NCBI RefSeq assembly: GCF_038957035.1
Contig: NZ_CP152412.1
Coordinates: 4,584,501 to 4,648,500 of the forward strand
DNA length: 64,000 nt
DNA from: Bradyrhizobium sp. B097
GTDB lineage: Bacteria > Pseudomonadota > Alphaproteobacteria > Rhizobiales > Xanthobacteraceae
Direction: 5' to 3'
Each line of letters opens with the position of its first letter. The first letter of the stretch is position 1. Under the pieces are notes generated by a model. It did not search any database and was not told the origin of the DNA. It worked only from the letters and a program-made list of their open reading frames with translations. The position numbers were made by a program, and so were the translations under genes. Below, piece after piece: positions 10,567 through 19,707 of the stretch.

Positions 10567-11034
10567 TCAGCCCTCCGCAAGGCGGCCGAGCAATTCGTAC
10601 AGCATTCGTTTCTGGTCGGCCTTGAGCGGCGCCAGCGTCGTCGCGGTGCACTCGATCTCGATCGGGATCAGCTGCTCGACCAGCGCCACGCCGGCTGTGG
10701 TCAGATCGATCAGGATCAGCCGCTTGTCGGTCGGGTCGCGCCGGGTCGCAACCAGGCGGCGCTTCTTCAGCCGCAGCACGACGTCGCGGATATTGGCCGG
10801 CTCCATGGCGACCAGCCGCCCGAGCAGGTTCTGCGACAGCGCCCCGCGCTCGTAGAGCCGGGCCAAGGTCGCATATTGCGGGGCCGTCAGGTCGTAGGAC
10901 CCGATCCGGTCGACCAGGTTGGACGAGGCGCGCTGATAGGCCCGGCGGAGCAGGAAGCCGACCTGGTCCTCCAGCCTGTAGTCCGGCGCGCCCCGCCTGA
11001 TCGGCGCCGCTGCTTTAGTCGACGTTCTCGGCAT
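10567..11034 (-). CDS. MarR-family transcriptional regulator
   Basis: 155 residues with a winged-helix core: LTAPQYATLARLYERGALSQNLLGRLVAMEPANIRDVVLRLKKRRLV and the wing ATRRDPTDKRLILIDLT (RDPxDxR being typical of MarR). It starts inside the end of the nitroreductase gene (20-bp overlap), so the two form an operon read from 11773. It probably binds the perfect palindrome at 11784-11811 and represses both genes until a ligand, often a phenolic compound, is present. Ligand unknown. Confidence 0.92.
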   Translation of the reverse strand: MPRTSTKAAAPIRRGAPDYRLEDQVGFLLRRAYQRASSNLVDRIGSYDLTAPQYATLARLYERGALSQNLLGRLVAMEPANIRDVVLRLKKRRLVATRRDPTDKRLILIDLTTAGVALVEQLIPIEIECTATTLAPLKADQKRMLYELLGRLAEG

Positions 11035-11773
11035 CTCGGTACATCACCTTGTGGCGCGTGGTCGAAACCCATTCGTCGATCTGCGCTTCGGTCATGAAGT
11101 GCTGATCATCGAACCTGTTCCAGTTGCTGATGTCGGCCAGGCTTTTCTTCCAGCGCTTGTACGGCGGCTTGGCCGGCGGACCGAAGCACATGATGTCGAG
11201 CACGGATAATTCCTCGGGGATGCCGAGCAGCGGCTTCATCGCCTGCTGGGCCTTCTCCTGCCCGATCGCCGTCACCCACCAGACGTTATAGCCGAGCGCG
11301 GCCGCCGCGAGATGCGCCGACATCGTCGCCGCCGCCACGCTCTGCAGCAGGATGCGCTCGGCATTCTCCTTGTACATCTTGTCGAGCTCGGAGCCGTCGT
11401 TGAGCACGGGAAACGCCTTGACCCAGCGGAAGTCGCTGGCGACGACGATGAAGCCGGGGGCCGACGCGAGGCCGCGATAATCGGGCGTCGGAAACTTCAT
11501 CTTGAGCCGGGCGCGGGCGACCTGCTCCTCGCGGAAATATTCCGTGATCCTGTTCTTCAGATCCTGATCGGTGACGGCAATGAAGTGCCAGGGTTGCGCA
11601 TTGGCGCCCGACGGCGCGTGCCGCGCGGCTTCCAGGATCATGTCGTAGTGTTCCGGCGGCATCACGTAGCTGGCGTCGAAGGCCCGGGTCGTCAGGCGGT
11701 TCTTCACGACATCCATCAGCGCGTCGTATCGCGTGCGATCGGTGTAATCGCGCGCTGCCACAGTTTCCGCCAT
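11015..11773 (-). CDS. Nitroreductase-family FMN oxidoreductase
   Basis: 252 residues. Family motifs: NRLTTRAFDASYVMPPEHYDMILEAARHAPSGANAQPWHFIAV (FMN-binding arginine and serine region near the N terminus), ASAPGFIVVASD, and GYNVWWVTAIG toward the C terminus. The enzyme likely reduces nitro, quinone or similar compounds with NAD(P)H through FMN. It is the first gene of an operon with the MarR regulator, which implies inducible detoxification or catabolism of an aromatic compound. Confidence 0.9.
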   Translation of the reverse strand: MAETVAARDYTDRTRYDALMDVVKNRLTTRAFDASYVMPPEHYDMILEAARHAPSGANAQPWHFIAVTDQDLKNRITEYFREEQVARARLKMKFPTPDYRGLASAPGFIVVASDFRWVKAFPVLNDGSELDKMYKENAERILLQSVAAATMSAHLAAAALGYNVWWVTAIGQEKAQQAMKPLLGIPEELSVLDIMCFGPPAKPPYKRWKKSLADISNWNRFDDQHFMTEAQIDEWVSTTRHKVMYRDAENVD

Positions 11774-11783
11774 CGAGGCCTCC

Positions 11784-11811
11784 CGATATCGTTATGATCA
11801 TAACGATATCG
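11784..11811. promoter_or_regulatory. Perfect 28-bp palindrome, probable MarR operator
   Basis: Half-site CGATATCGTTATGA (11784-11797) followed by its exact reverse complement. It lies 11 bases upstream of the nitroreductase ATG, so a bound repressor would block transcription or initiation. MarR proteins bind such AT-rich palindromes near their own promoters (family knowledge). Confidence 0.8.
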
Positions 11812-11920
11812 AAACGGCGCAAAAGGTCAATGCCCGATAGCGGCGCCGGGCGATCATCTCGACGCGCGGAACCGTGCGCCCGCGATGGCGCTCAAGTCCG
11901 GCCCTGCGATGTGTGAGGTT

Positions 11921-12727
11921 TCAGCCAGCTCGATCGAGCGTTAGCCGCATGCCGTCATAGGCAGGGATCACGCCGGCCGGCAGGCTCTGCCGCAGCACCT
12001 CGTAGTCGAGGTCGGAATGCATGTTGGTGATGACCGCACGCTTCGGCTTGAAGCGCTCGATCCACGACAATGCGTCGGCAACGCTGAAATGGCTGGGATG
12101 CGGCGCATAGCGCAGGCCGTCGACGATCCAGAGATCGAGACCTTCCAGTGCCGGCCAGCTCGCCTCGGGAATGTCGTGCAGATCGGGCGTGTAGGCGGCG
12201 TCGCCAATGCGGTAGCCAAGCGCGGGAATCTGGCCATGCTGCACCAGGAAGGCCTCGAGCTTCAGCGGACCGCCCTTCCCCTGCACCGCGTGGCTCTCGC
12301 CGGCCTCGATCGAATGCCGGGTCAGGATCGGCGGATAGTCGCTGCCTTCCGGCGAGATGAAGCAATAGGAGAACCGCGCCATGATGTCCTTGGCGGTCGA
12401 CTGGTTGAAGTACACCGGGATGCGGCGGCGTTGGTGCAGCACCACCGAGCGCAGATCGTCGATGCCGTGGGTCTGGTCGGCATGCTCATGGGTCAGGAAC
12501 ACCGCGTCGATGTGCTCGACATTGCCGTCGATCAGCTGCTCGCGCAGATCGGGCGACGTATCGATGACGACCCGCGTGGTGCCGTGCTCCATGGTGCGCT
12601 CGGCCATGATCGAGCAGCGGCGGCGACGATTCCTGGGATTGTTGGGATCGCAGGCGCCCCAGCCGAGCGCCGGGCGCGGCACGCCGGCGGATGAGCCGCA
12701 GCCCAGAATGGTCAGTGTCAGCGTCAT
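11921..12727 (-). CDS. MBL-fold metallo-hydrolase, PhnP-like
   Basis: 268 residues. The metallo-beta-lactamase motif THEHADQTHG is at about residue 77-86, with N-terminal LTILGCGSSAGVPRP and GACDPNNPRNRRRRCS typical of the PhnP-like phosphodiesterase branch. Further metal ligands are likely DLHD (about residue 180) and the NMHSDLDY segment near the C terminus. The ATG overlaps the tatD stop as ATGA. It probably hydrolyses a phosphodiester, but the natural substrate is unknown; no phosphonate genes are nearby. Confidence 0.88.
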   Translation of the reverse strand: MTLTLTILGCGSSAGVPRPALGWGACDPNNPRNRRRRCSIMAERTMEHGTTRVVIDTSPDLREQLIDGNVEHIDAVFLTHEHADQTHGIDDLRSVVLHQRRRIPVYFNQSTAKDIMARFSYCFISPEGSDYPPILTRHSIEAGESHAVQGKGGPLKLEAFLVQHGQIPALGYRIGDAAYTPDLHDIPEASWPALEGLDLWIVDGLRYAPHPSHFSVADALSWIERFKPKRAVITNMHSDLDYEVLRQSLPAGVIPAYDGMRLTLDRAG

Positions 12728-13515
12728 GCAGCAACCTTCGGCGCCGGCACCTTGGAGAACAGCCGGAAGAAGTTTTCAGTGGTCTGCCGCGATATCTCCT
12801 CCAAGGAGACGCCGCGGGTTTCGGCGAGCACCTTGGCGACCTCGACGACGTAGGACGGCTCGTTGCGCTTGCCGCGGAATTTGCCGGGCGCAAGATACGG
12901 CGCGTCGGTCTCGACCATGATGCGGTCGGCCGGCAGCTCGGCGGCCAGTGCGCGCAGGGCATCCGACTTCTTGAAGGTCAGGATGCCCGTGAACGAGATC
13001 GATAGCCCGAGCCCAATCGCTTTCATCGCGAGCTCGCGGCCGCCGGTGTAGCAGTGCAGGACGGCCTTGAACGGTCCCTTCGCGACCTCATCCTCCAGGA
13101 TGCGGCCGCAATCATCATCCGCCTCCCTGGTGTGGATGACGAGCGGCAGACCGGTCTCGCGTGCCGCGGCGATGTGGGCGCGAAAGCCGCGCTCCTGCGC
13201 CTCGCGCGAACCATGCTCATAGAAATAGTCGAGCCCCGCCTCGCCGAGCGCCACGACCTTCGGGTGCTTGGTCAGCTCGATCAGTTCGCTGGCCGGAATG
13301 CCGTCCTCTTCGTCGGCATGATGCGGATGAGTGCCGACCGAACAGTAGACGTCGGGAAAGCGCTCCGTGATCGCAAGCAGACCGCCGAGCCGCCTCACCC
13401 GGGTCGAGATCGTGACCATGCGGCCGATGCCGGCCGCTTCGGCGCGCCCGACGATCCCGTCGAGATCGTCGGCGAAGTCAGGAAAGTCCAGATGGCAGTG
13501 ACTGTCGATCAGCAT
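12724..13515 (-). CDS. tatD: TatD-family hydrolase (metal-dependent DNase)
   Basis: 263 residues from ATG 13515; an alternative GTG at 13533 overlapping the metG stop would add six. Motifs: MLIDSHCHLDFPDF (HxH metal ligands), ALGEAGLDY (Glu), LPLVIHTREAD (His), AVLHCYTGG (His), and VETDAPYLAP (Asp). This is the complete TatD/YcfH ligand set. The family has 3'-5' DNase activity and a role in DNA quality control. It lies between metG and the MBL gene in one tightly packed operon, an order common in proteobacteria. Confidence 0.93.
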   Translation of the reverse strand: MLIDSHCHLDFPDFADDLDGIVGRAEAAGIGRMVTISTRVRRLGGLLAITERFPDVYCSVGTHPHHADEEDGIPASELIELTKHPKVVALGEAGLDYFYEHGSREAQERGFRAHIAAARETGLPLVIHTREADDDCGRILEDEVAKGPFKAVLHCYTGGRELAMKAIGLGLSISFTGILTFKKSDALRALAAELPADRIMVETDAPYLAPGKFRGKRNEPSYVVEVAKVLAETRGVSLEEISRQTTENFFRLFSKVPAPKVAA

Positions 13516-13529
13516 GAATTTCGAACCGC

Positions 13530-15491
13530 TCACTCAGTCTTCGGTTCCACGTAGCGCGGGAACACGCCGACCGGCGCCGGCAGAACCGTGCCCGGCTTGA
13601 TCCGCTCGGCGACCGCCGCGAAGCTGCGCGCATCCGCTGGGATGCCGAGGCTGTCGAGCATCTTGGCGCAAGATTCCGGCATCACCGCCTGCGCCATGAT
13701 CGCGATCTGGCGCACCACCTCGGCGGTGACATACAGCACCGTCTTCTGGCGCGCCGGATCGGTCTTCGCCAGGGCCCACGGCGCCTCGCCGGCAAAGTAG
13801 CGATTGGCTTCGGCGACCACGGCCCAGACCGTGTTGAGCCATTGATGGATCTGCTGCGTCGCCATCGCGGTCCGCGATGTCTCCAGCATGGCGTCGGCCT
13901 GCGCCAGGATCGCCTTGTCGCTGTCGCTGAACTCGCCGGGCTCCGGCAGCACGCCGCCAAGTTGCTTGGCGATCATCGACAGCGAACGCTGCGCGAGATT
14001 GCCGAAATCGTTGGCGAGGTCGGCATTGATGCGCGCGACGATGGCCTCGTGGTTGTAGTTGCCGTCCTGGCCGAACGGCACTTCGCGCAGGAAGAAGTAG
14101 CGCACCTGATCGACGCCGTACTGGTTGGCCAGATTGAAGGGATCGACCACGTTGCCGACCGACTTCGACATCTTCTCGCCCCTGTTGAACAGGAAGCCGT
14201 GCGCATAGACCCGCCTCTGCAACGGGATGCTGGCCGACATCAGGAAGGCCGGCCAGTACACCGCGTGGAAGCGGATGATGTCCTTGCCGATGATATGCAC
14301 GTCGGCCGGCCAGTAGCGCCAGTGCTTGTCGCTCTCGTCGGGATAGCCGACGCCGGTGATGTAGTTGGTCAGTGCGTCGACCCAGACATACATCACGTGC
14401 TCGGGATCGCCGGGGACCTTGACGCCCCAGTCGAAGGTGGTGCGCGAGATCGAGAGATCCTTCAGCCCGCCGCGCACGAAGCTCATCACCTCGTTGCGGC
14501 GCGAATCCGGGCCGATGAAATCGGGTTGGCTCTCATAGAGGTGCAGCAGTTTGTCCTGGTAGGCCGACAGCTTGAAGAAATAGCTCTTCTCCTCGACCCA
14601 TTCGACCGGCGTGCCCTGCGGACCACGGCGGACATTGTCCTCGCCGACTGTGGTCTCATCCTCGGCGTAATAGGCCTCGTCGCGCACCGAGTACCATCCG
14701 GCATAGGCGTCGATATAGATGTCGCCATTGTCCTGCATGCGGCGCCAGATTTCCTGCACCGACTTGTGGTGCGCGGGTTCAGAGGTCCGGATGAAGCGGT
14801 CGAACGAGACGTTCAGCCGCTCGTCCATCTCCTTGAACCGCGCAGCGTTGCGGGTGGCGAGCGCGTGCGGCGTCAGTCCCTCACCCTGCGCGGTCTGGAT
14901 CATCTTCTGTCCGTGCTCGTCGGTGCCGGTCAGGAAGAACACGTCCTTGCCGTCGAGCCGCTGGAAGCGCGCCAACGCATCGGTCGCGATCGCCTCATAG
15001 GCGTGGCCGATATGCGGCTGACCGTTCGGATATGCGATCGCGGTCGTGATGTAGTAGGCGTTGCCGCGGTCCGCGGCAGGTGCCGGGACGGACGCGCGCG
15101 CAGCAGCCGTCGCTGCGGGTTTGGGTTGCTTGGGCGCGCGGACAATTGCCGCCTTCTCGGCAGCCGGAGCCTTCGGCACTGCGGGCTTCCTTGCAGCTGG
15201 AGCCACGGCCGCAGCGGCTGCCTTCGGAGCCTTGGTGGGCTTCGTGGCAACCTTCTTGGCGGTCTTCTTCGCAGCCTTCGTGACGGCCTTTTTGGCGACC
15301 TTCTTTGCCGCCGGCTTCTTGGCACCTGTCTTGGCCTTGGTGGCTTTCTTCGCCTTCTTGGTGACGCGTCCACCCTTTTTGGTCTTGGCAGCGCGCGACT
15401 TCGCGGTGGCTTTCCTGGTCGCGCGCGCGGGCGATGCCTTCTTCGTCTTCTTGGCCTTTTTCGACGATTTCTTCTTAGCGGTCGCCACCAC
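13530..15491 (-). CDS. metG: Methionine-tRNA ligase with a histone H1-like N-terminal tail
   Basis: 653 residues. The catalytic core begins near residue 144 ([24 protein letters not shown] at 160-163), with KMSKS at 440-444 and an anticodon-binding helical domain behind. The usual tRNA charging role is not in doubt. Residues 1-142 are an extension made largely of Lys, Ala, Pro and Thr (for example [16 protein letters not shown]), like the C-terminal tail of bacterial H1-like proteins. There is no internal ATG before the core, so the tail belongs to the gene. The cysteine knuckles of the E. coli enzyme are not apparent. The 70-bp gap to holB upstream could hold a promoter. Confidence 0.96.
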   Translation of the reverse strand: MVATAKKKSSKKAKKTKKASPARATRKATAKSRAAKTKKGGRVTKKAKKATKAKTGAKKPAAKKVAKKAVTKAAKKTAKKVATKPTKAPKAAAAAVAPAARKPAVPKAPAAEKAAIVRAPKQPKPAATAAARASVPAPAADRGNAYYITTAIAYPNGQPHIGHAYEAIATDALARFQRLDGKDVFFLTGTDEHGQKMIQTAQGEGLTPHALATRNAARFKEMDERLNVSFDRFIRTSEPAHHKSVQEIWRRMQDNGDIYIDAYAGWYSVRDEAYYAEDETTVGEDNVRRGPQGTPVEWVEEKSYFFKLSAYQDKLLHLYESQPDFIGPDSRRNEVMSFVRGGLKDLSISRTTFDWGVKVPGDPEHVMYVWVDALTNYITGVGYPDESDKHWRYWPADVHIIGKDIIRFHAVYWPAFLMSASIPLQRRVYAHGFLFNRGEKMSKSVGNVVDPFNLANQYGVDQVRYFFLREVPFGQDGNYNHEAIVARINADLANDFGNLAQRSLSMIAKQLGGVLPEPGEFSDSDKAILAQADAMLETSRTAMATQQIHQWLNTVWAVVAEANRYFAGEAPWALAKTDPARQKTVLYVTAEVVRQIAIMAQAVMPESCAKMLDSLGIPADARSFAAVAERIKPGTVLPAPVGVFPRYVEPKTE

Positions 15492-15561
15492 GGAATCCTT
15501 TGCAGATCGAAACGAGATTGTCGGGAGTGTTGTCAGACGGATGTGTTGTTAGACGAGACGT

Positions 15562-16602
15562 CTATCGGGTCGCGTCCGCGAGCATCGAAAACACCGAGAA
15601 AACCAGCGGCTTGCGCTCCAGATTGTAGGCTTCGGTATCGCGCGCGGCGCGGACGATCTTTTCCCATACCTCCGCCAGCCGTGCAAGGCGCGGCAGATTG
15701 GCATTGGCGTCGCCGGCACGCACGCGCTCGCTCATCCAGCGATCGATGCCGTCGATGAAAGCGGCAAGCGCGACGCGGTCGCTGGTGCCGAGCGCATCGC
15801 CCAGCGCGTGCAGCTCGCGCGGATCGACGTTCGGAAGCGTTGCGAGCAGCGCGGCCGTGCGTTGCTGCAGCTTGAGCGCGTCGCCGCCGAGCAGCGAGAG
15901 CGCCCGCCCGACGCTGCCCTCGGACGCTGCCGCGGCTTCCGCCAGCGCCGGATCGTCGGCCTCGATGTCGGTCGCGGCCGTGGCCGCGCGGACCACATCG
16001 CCCGTCTCCAGCGGCCGCAGCAGCAATTTGCGGCAGCGGGACAGGATGGTCGGCAGCACCCGTGACGGCGCGTGGCTGACCAACAGGAACAGCGACTGCT
16101 GCGGCGGCTCCTCGAGGATTTTCAGCAGCGCGTTCGCGGCATTGGGATTGAGTTCATCGACGGTATCGACGATGCAGACGCGCCAGCCGTCGACCGCTGC
16201 GGTCGAGCCGAAGAACGAGATCGTCTCGCGGGTCTCGTCGACCGTGATCACGGTGCGCATCACGCCGCGGTCGTTGAGGCCGCGCTCCAGCACCAGCAGC
16301 CCGCCATGGGCGCCCGCCGTGATCTGGCGCGCCACCGGATCGGACGGATCAACCCGCAGCGTCGGCGCCGCCTGAACCTGGGACGACTTCGGATTGCGGA
16401 ACGCCAGCACGAACCGCGCCATGCGATAGGCCAGCGTCGCCTTGCCGATGCCCTGCGCGCCGCCGATCAGCCAGGCATGCGGAATCCGACCGCTGCGATA
16501 GGCATCGAGCAGTGCGGTCTCCGCCTCGCGATGCCCGAACAAGTCGGGGGTTTCGCGCGGGTGGCGAGCGGGGTTCTCCTGTTCGACCTTGCGTGCGCTC
16601 AT
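15562..16602 (-). CDS. holB: DNA polymerase III subunit delta'
   Basis: 346 residues. AAA+ ATPase-like clamp-loader subunit: LIGGAQGIGKATLAYRMARF contains the P-loop, DTVDELNPNAANALLKILEEPP is the sensor/SRC-like region, and SHAPSRVLPTILSRCRKL has the SRC motif. It works with the delta and gamma/tau subunits to load the beta clamp. The ATG overlaps the tmk stop (ATGA), the standard tmk-holB pair. Confidence 0.94.
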   Translation of the reverse strand: MSARKVEQENPARHPRETPDLFGHREAETALLDAYRSGRIPHAWLIGGAQGIGKATLAYRMARFVLAFRNPKSSQVQAAPTLRVDPSDPVARQITAGAHGGLLVLERGLNDRGVMRTVITVDETRETISFFGSTAAVDGWRVCIVDTVDELNPNAANALLKILEEPPQQSLFLLVSHAPSRVLPTILSRCRKLLLRPLETGDVVRAATAATDIEADDPALAEAAAASEGSVGRALSLLGGDALKLQQRTAALLATLPNVDPRELHALGDALGTSDRVALAAFIDGIDRWMSERVRAGDANANLPRLARLAEVWEKIVRAARDTEAYNLERKPLVFSVFSMLADATR

Positions 16603-17285
16603 GCGGGACTGTCCGCCGTGAGCGTTGCGCGCAGATGCTCGCGCAGCGCGGCCCAGATCCTCGCCGCGACCGTGTCCGGTTCGGCAGTGGAGTCGATCAG
16701 CACGCAGCGCTGTGGATCGTCAGCCGCGATCTTGCGGTAGGCATCGCGCAAATCCTGATGGAACTTGATGCCCTCGGCTTCGAAGCGATCCGCCGTGGCA
16801 TTGCCGCGGCGCAGGGCGGCGCGCTGCAGTCCGACCTCGACCGGCACATCGAGGATGAAGGTGAGATCAGGTTTGAGATCGCCGATGGTGACGCGCTGCA
16901 TGGCATTGACGAGGCCGGGCGATACCTGCCCGAGCTGGCCCTGATAGGCGCGCGTGGAATCGAAGAAGCGATCGCACAGCACCCAGATGCCCTGGTTGAG
17001 CGCCGGCAGGATCACGGTGCGGACATGGTCGTCACGCGCGGCGGCAAACAGCAGCGTCTCGGCTTCCGGTCCGAGCAGCTTGCCCATCCCCGACAGCACG
17101 AGGTGACGGATGATCTCGGCCCCCGGCGAGCCACCGGGCTCACGGGTCACGATCGCGCGCAGCTTGGCGACATCGAGCCGTTCGGCGAGCTTGCGGATCT
17201 GGGTCGATTTCCCCGATCCCTCGCCGCCCTCAAAGGTGATGAAGCGACCGCGCAAGCTCGGCCGTTGGACTGCTGCTTCCGCCAT
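16599..17285 (-). CDS. tmk: Thymidylate kinase
   Basis: 228 residues. P-loop FEGGEGSGKSTQ near residue 19, DR(F/Y) motif in VLCDRFFDSTRAYQG, and the LID region RRGNATADRFE. It phosphorylates dTMP to dTDP. It begins one base after the carboxypeptidase stop and overlaps holB by 4 bp, so it is in the middle of the operon. Slightly longer at the N terminus than the E. coli enzyme. Confidence 0.95.
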   Translation of the reverse strand: MAEAAVQRPSLRGRFITFEGGEGSGKSTQIRKLAERLDVAKLRAIVTREPGGSPGAEIIRHLVLSGMGKLLGPEAETLLFAAARDDHVRTVILPALNQGIWVLCDRFFDSTRAYQGQLGQVSPGLVNAMQRVTIGDLKPDLTFILDVPVEVGLQRAALRRGNATADRFEAEGIKFHQDLRDAYRKIAADDPQRCVLIDSTAEPDTVAARIWAALREHLRATLTADSPA

Positions 17286-17286
17286 G

Positions 17287-18546
17287 TCAGAGCTTCTCGA
17301 CCCCTGCGCGGAACATTCCGATCACAAGCTCCTGGGCGCCGTCGAGCGCGCGGCGCATCGTCGATCCCGTGCCGACGGCATTCGCCGCGAACACCGGAGT
17401 CTCCATCGCGACATTGCCGCCGCGCCAGACCCGGACGACGCCGATCTGCTGGCCGGCGGTGATCGGCGCCTTGACCGGGCCGCTATAGATGACGCGCGCG
17501 AGCAGCTTGTCGTTGCCGTTCTTCGACACCATGACCTTGATCGGATCGGGGCTGACCAGCTTGACCGAGCGGGTCTCGCCGCCGAACACCCGGGCGTAGC
17601 CGACCGGCTGGTTGGCCGCGATCAGGACCCGGGTCTCGAAGCTGCGGAACCCCCATTCCAGCATCTTCTTGGCTTCGGTCGCGCGGTCGTCGGAATCCTC
17701 GAGGCCATTGACCACGACGATCAGCCGCGTGTCGTTCTGCACGGCCGAGCCGACCATGCCGTAGCCGCCTTCCTTGGTGTAGCCGGTCTTCAGGCCGTCG
17801 GCGCCGGGCAAAGCGTTCAGCAGCGGATTGCGGTTCTGCTGGCGGATCTTGTTCCAGGTGAATTCCTTTTCGCCGAACAGCTTGTACCGGTCCGGGTAAG
17901 TCAGGATGAGGTGGCGCGCCAGGATCGCGAGTTCCCGTACCGTCATCTTGTTGGTCGGGTCCGGCAGCCCGTTGGAATTGCCGAAGGTCGACTTGGTCAT
18001 GCCGAGCTCGCGGGCGCGCTTGGTCATGAAGTCGGTCGCGAAGGTATGCTCGTTGCCGGCGATGCCTTCGGCCAGCGCGATGCAGGCATCGTTGCCGCTC
18101 GGGATGATCGCGCCATGCAGGAGATCGTCGACCGAGACCTTGCTGTTGATCGCGGCGAACATCGTGGAGGTCCCGGACGGCGCCCCGCCCCGCCGCCAGG
18201 CGTTCTCGCTGATCCGATACTCGTCGGTCAGCTTGATGTCGCCCTTCTTGATGGCGTCGAACACCACCTCGGCCGTCATCAGCTTCATCATGCTGGAGGG
18301 CGCGCGCAGCTCATCGGCATTCTTCTCGAACAGCACGCTGCCCGAGGAAGCCTCGACCAGGATCGCGGTCGGCGCATCGCCGTCGAACCCGCCATCTTCC
18401 TTCTTGGCGCCCTGGACGCTGTTGTTGGCGGCATAGACCACCCCGCCGCAGCCGATCGCCAGCACGACCGCGGCCGCGACCAGGCCACGCCAAGAACGCC
18501 CGGCGCGAGCGAACAACGTGCGGGGAATTGCGATCTGGGCTGCCAT
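17287..18546 (-). CDS. D-alanyl-D-alanine carboxypeptidase (class A low-mass PBP, peptidase S11)
   Basis: About 419 residues from ATG 18546; longer in-frame extensions run through sequence with no conserved character. A signal anchor follows (GLVAAAVVLAIGCGGVVYA). The S11 active-site triad of motifs is complete: SSMMK (SxxK), SGN (SxN) and KTG in GADGLKTGYTKEGG. A C-terminal PBP5-like beta domain follows. It trims the terminal D-Ala from peptidoglycan stem peptides. First gene of the run tmk-holB-metG-tatD-MBL. Confidence 0.93.
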   Translation of the reverse strand: MAAQIAIPRTLFARAGRSWRGLVAAAVVLAIGCGGVVYAANNSVQGAKKEDGGFDGDAPTAILVEASSGSVLFEKNADELRAPSSMMKLMTAEVVFDAIKKGDIKLTDEYRISENAWRRGGAPSGTSTMFAAINSKVSVDDLLHGAIIPSGNDACIALAEGIAGNEHTFATDFMTKRARELGMTKSTFGNSNGLPDPTNKMTVRELAILARHLILTYPDRYKLFGEKEFTWNKIRQQNRNPLLNALPGADGLKTGYTKEGGYGMVGSAVQNDTRLIVVVNGLEDSDDRATEAKKMLEWGFRSFETRVLIAANQPVGYARVFGGETRSVKLVSPDPIKVMVSKNGNDKLLARVIYSGPVKAPITAGQQIGVVRVWRGGNVAMETPVFAANAVGTGSTMRRALDGAQELVIGMFRAGVEKL

Positions 18547-18721
18547 CGGCGATGTCCTGAAAGACTGCGTTCTAACAGCTGGAAGTATTGCAAACAACTG
18601 AGGTTTCGCCGCTTGTGCACGGCCGGCTGGATTGCCGGCTGCGCTGAACGCCCGTATCCTTGTTAGTAATCTTTGGAACCAGCTAACGACAGCAGAACCG
18701 GCAAACAAGGCGGAAACGCGA

Positions 18722-19657
18722 ATGTCATCCTCCCGCACCATTTCCGCCAATGGCATCGACATGTTCGTGCGCGAGGCCGGGCAAGGCCCACTGGTCGTGC
18801 TCTGCCATGGCTGGCCGGAGCTGTCCTACTCATGGCGGCACCAGATCACAGCCCTCGCCGCGGCAGGTTTTCGGGTTGCAGCCCCTGACATGCGCGGCTT
18901 CGGCCGGACCACCGCGCCGGTCGATGTCGGCGCCTACACGATCTTCGATACTGTGGGCGACATGGTCGCGCTGGTGGCCGCGCTCGGCGAGCGGAAGGCG
19001 ATGATCGTCGGTCACGATTGGGGCGCGCCGGTTGCCTGGCACGCGGCCCTGTTCCGTCCTGATATCTTCACCAAGGTCGCCGGCCTTAGCGTGCCGCCGC
19101 CGTTCCGTGGCCGCGGCCGTCCGCTGGAGACCCTGCGCGAAAGCGGCATCACCAATTTCTATTGGCAGTACTTTCAGCCGCCCGGCGTGGCCGAGGCCGA
19201 GTTCGAACGCGACATCGCCCACACCATGCGGCTGGTGCTCGGTCGCGGTGTCTCGGATCCGAGCTCGATGTTCGTCGACGAAGCCAAGGGCTTCCTCGGC
19301 AAGCTGCCGACCGGTATGCCGCTGCCGGTCTGGCTGACCGAGGCCGACATCGCCGAATTCGCCGAGGGCTACCGGCAGTCTGGCTTCCGCGGCGGCCTGA
19401 ACTGGTACCGCAATCTCGACCGAAATTGGGAGCTGACCGCGCCCTGGCAGGACGCGCAGATCCATCAGCCGTCGCTGTTCATCGCCGGCTCGAAGGATTC
19501 GGTGATTACCGGGCTGATCGGTGCCAAGCGGGTCGCGGACATGGAACGCGTGCTGCCGAACCTGCGGCAGAAGCTGATTATCGAGGGTGCCGGCCACTGG
19601 ATCCAGCAGGAGCGCCCCGACGAGGTCAACGCGGCGCTGATCGCATTTCTGAAATGA
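18722..19657 (+). CDS. Alpha/beta hydrolase, epoxide hydrolase-like
   Basis: 311 residues from ATG 18722. Epoxide-hydrolase features: HGWPE (oxyanion region, as in sEH), the nucleophile aspartate in IVGHDWGAPVAWH, cap-domain tyrosines (NFYWQYF, LNWYRN), and the His in GAGHWIQQERP. The acid would be in GSKDSVI. It probably opens an epoxide or a similar small substrate. It is transcribed against the flanking cell-wall genes and separates rlpA from the carboxypeptidase, suggesting later insertion between them. Confidence 0.85.
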   Translation: MSSSRTISANGIDMFVREAGQGPLVVLCHGWPELSYSWRHQITALAAAGFRVAAPDMRGFGRTTAPVDVGAYTIFDTVGDMVALVAALGERKAMIVGHDWGAPVAWHAALFRPDIFTKVAGLSVPPPFRGRGRPLETLRESGITNFYWQYFQPPGVAEAEFERDIAHTMRLVLGRGVSDPSSMFVDEAKGFLGKLPTGMPLPVWLTEADIAEFAEGYRQSGFRGGLNWYRNLDRNWELTAPWQDAQIHQPSLFIAGSKDSVITGLIGAKRVADMERVLPNLRQKLIIEGAGHWIQQERPDEVNAALIAFLK

Positions 19658-19707
19658 TCAGGCCAAAGGCTTGATTCGCCACGATTTGATTCGGCAAACG
19701 GCTTGAT

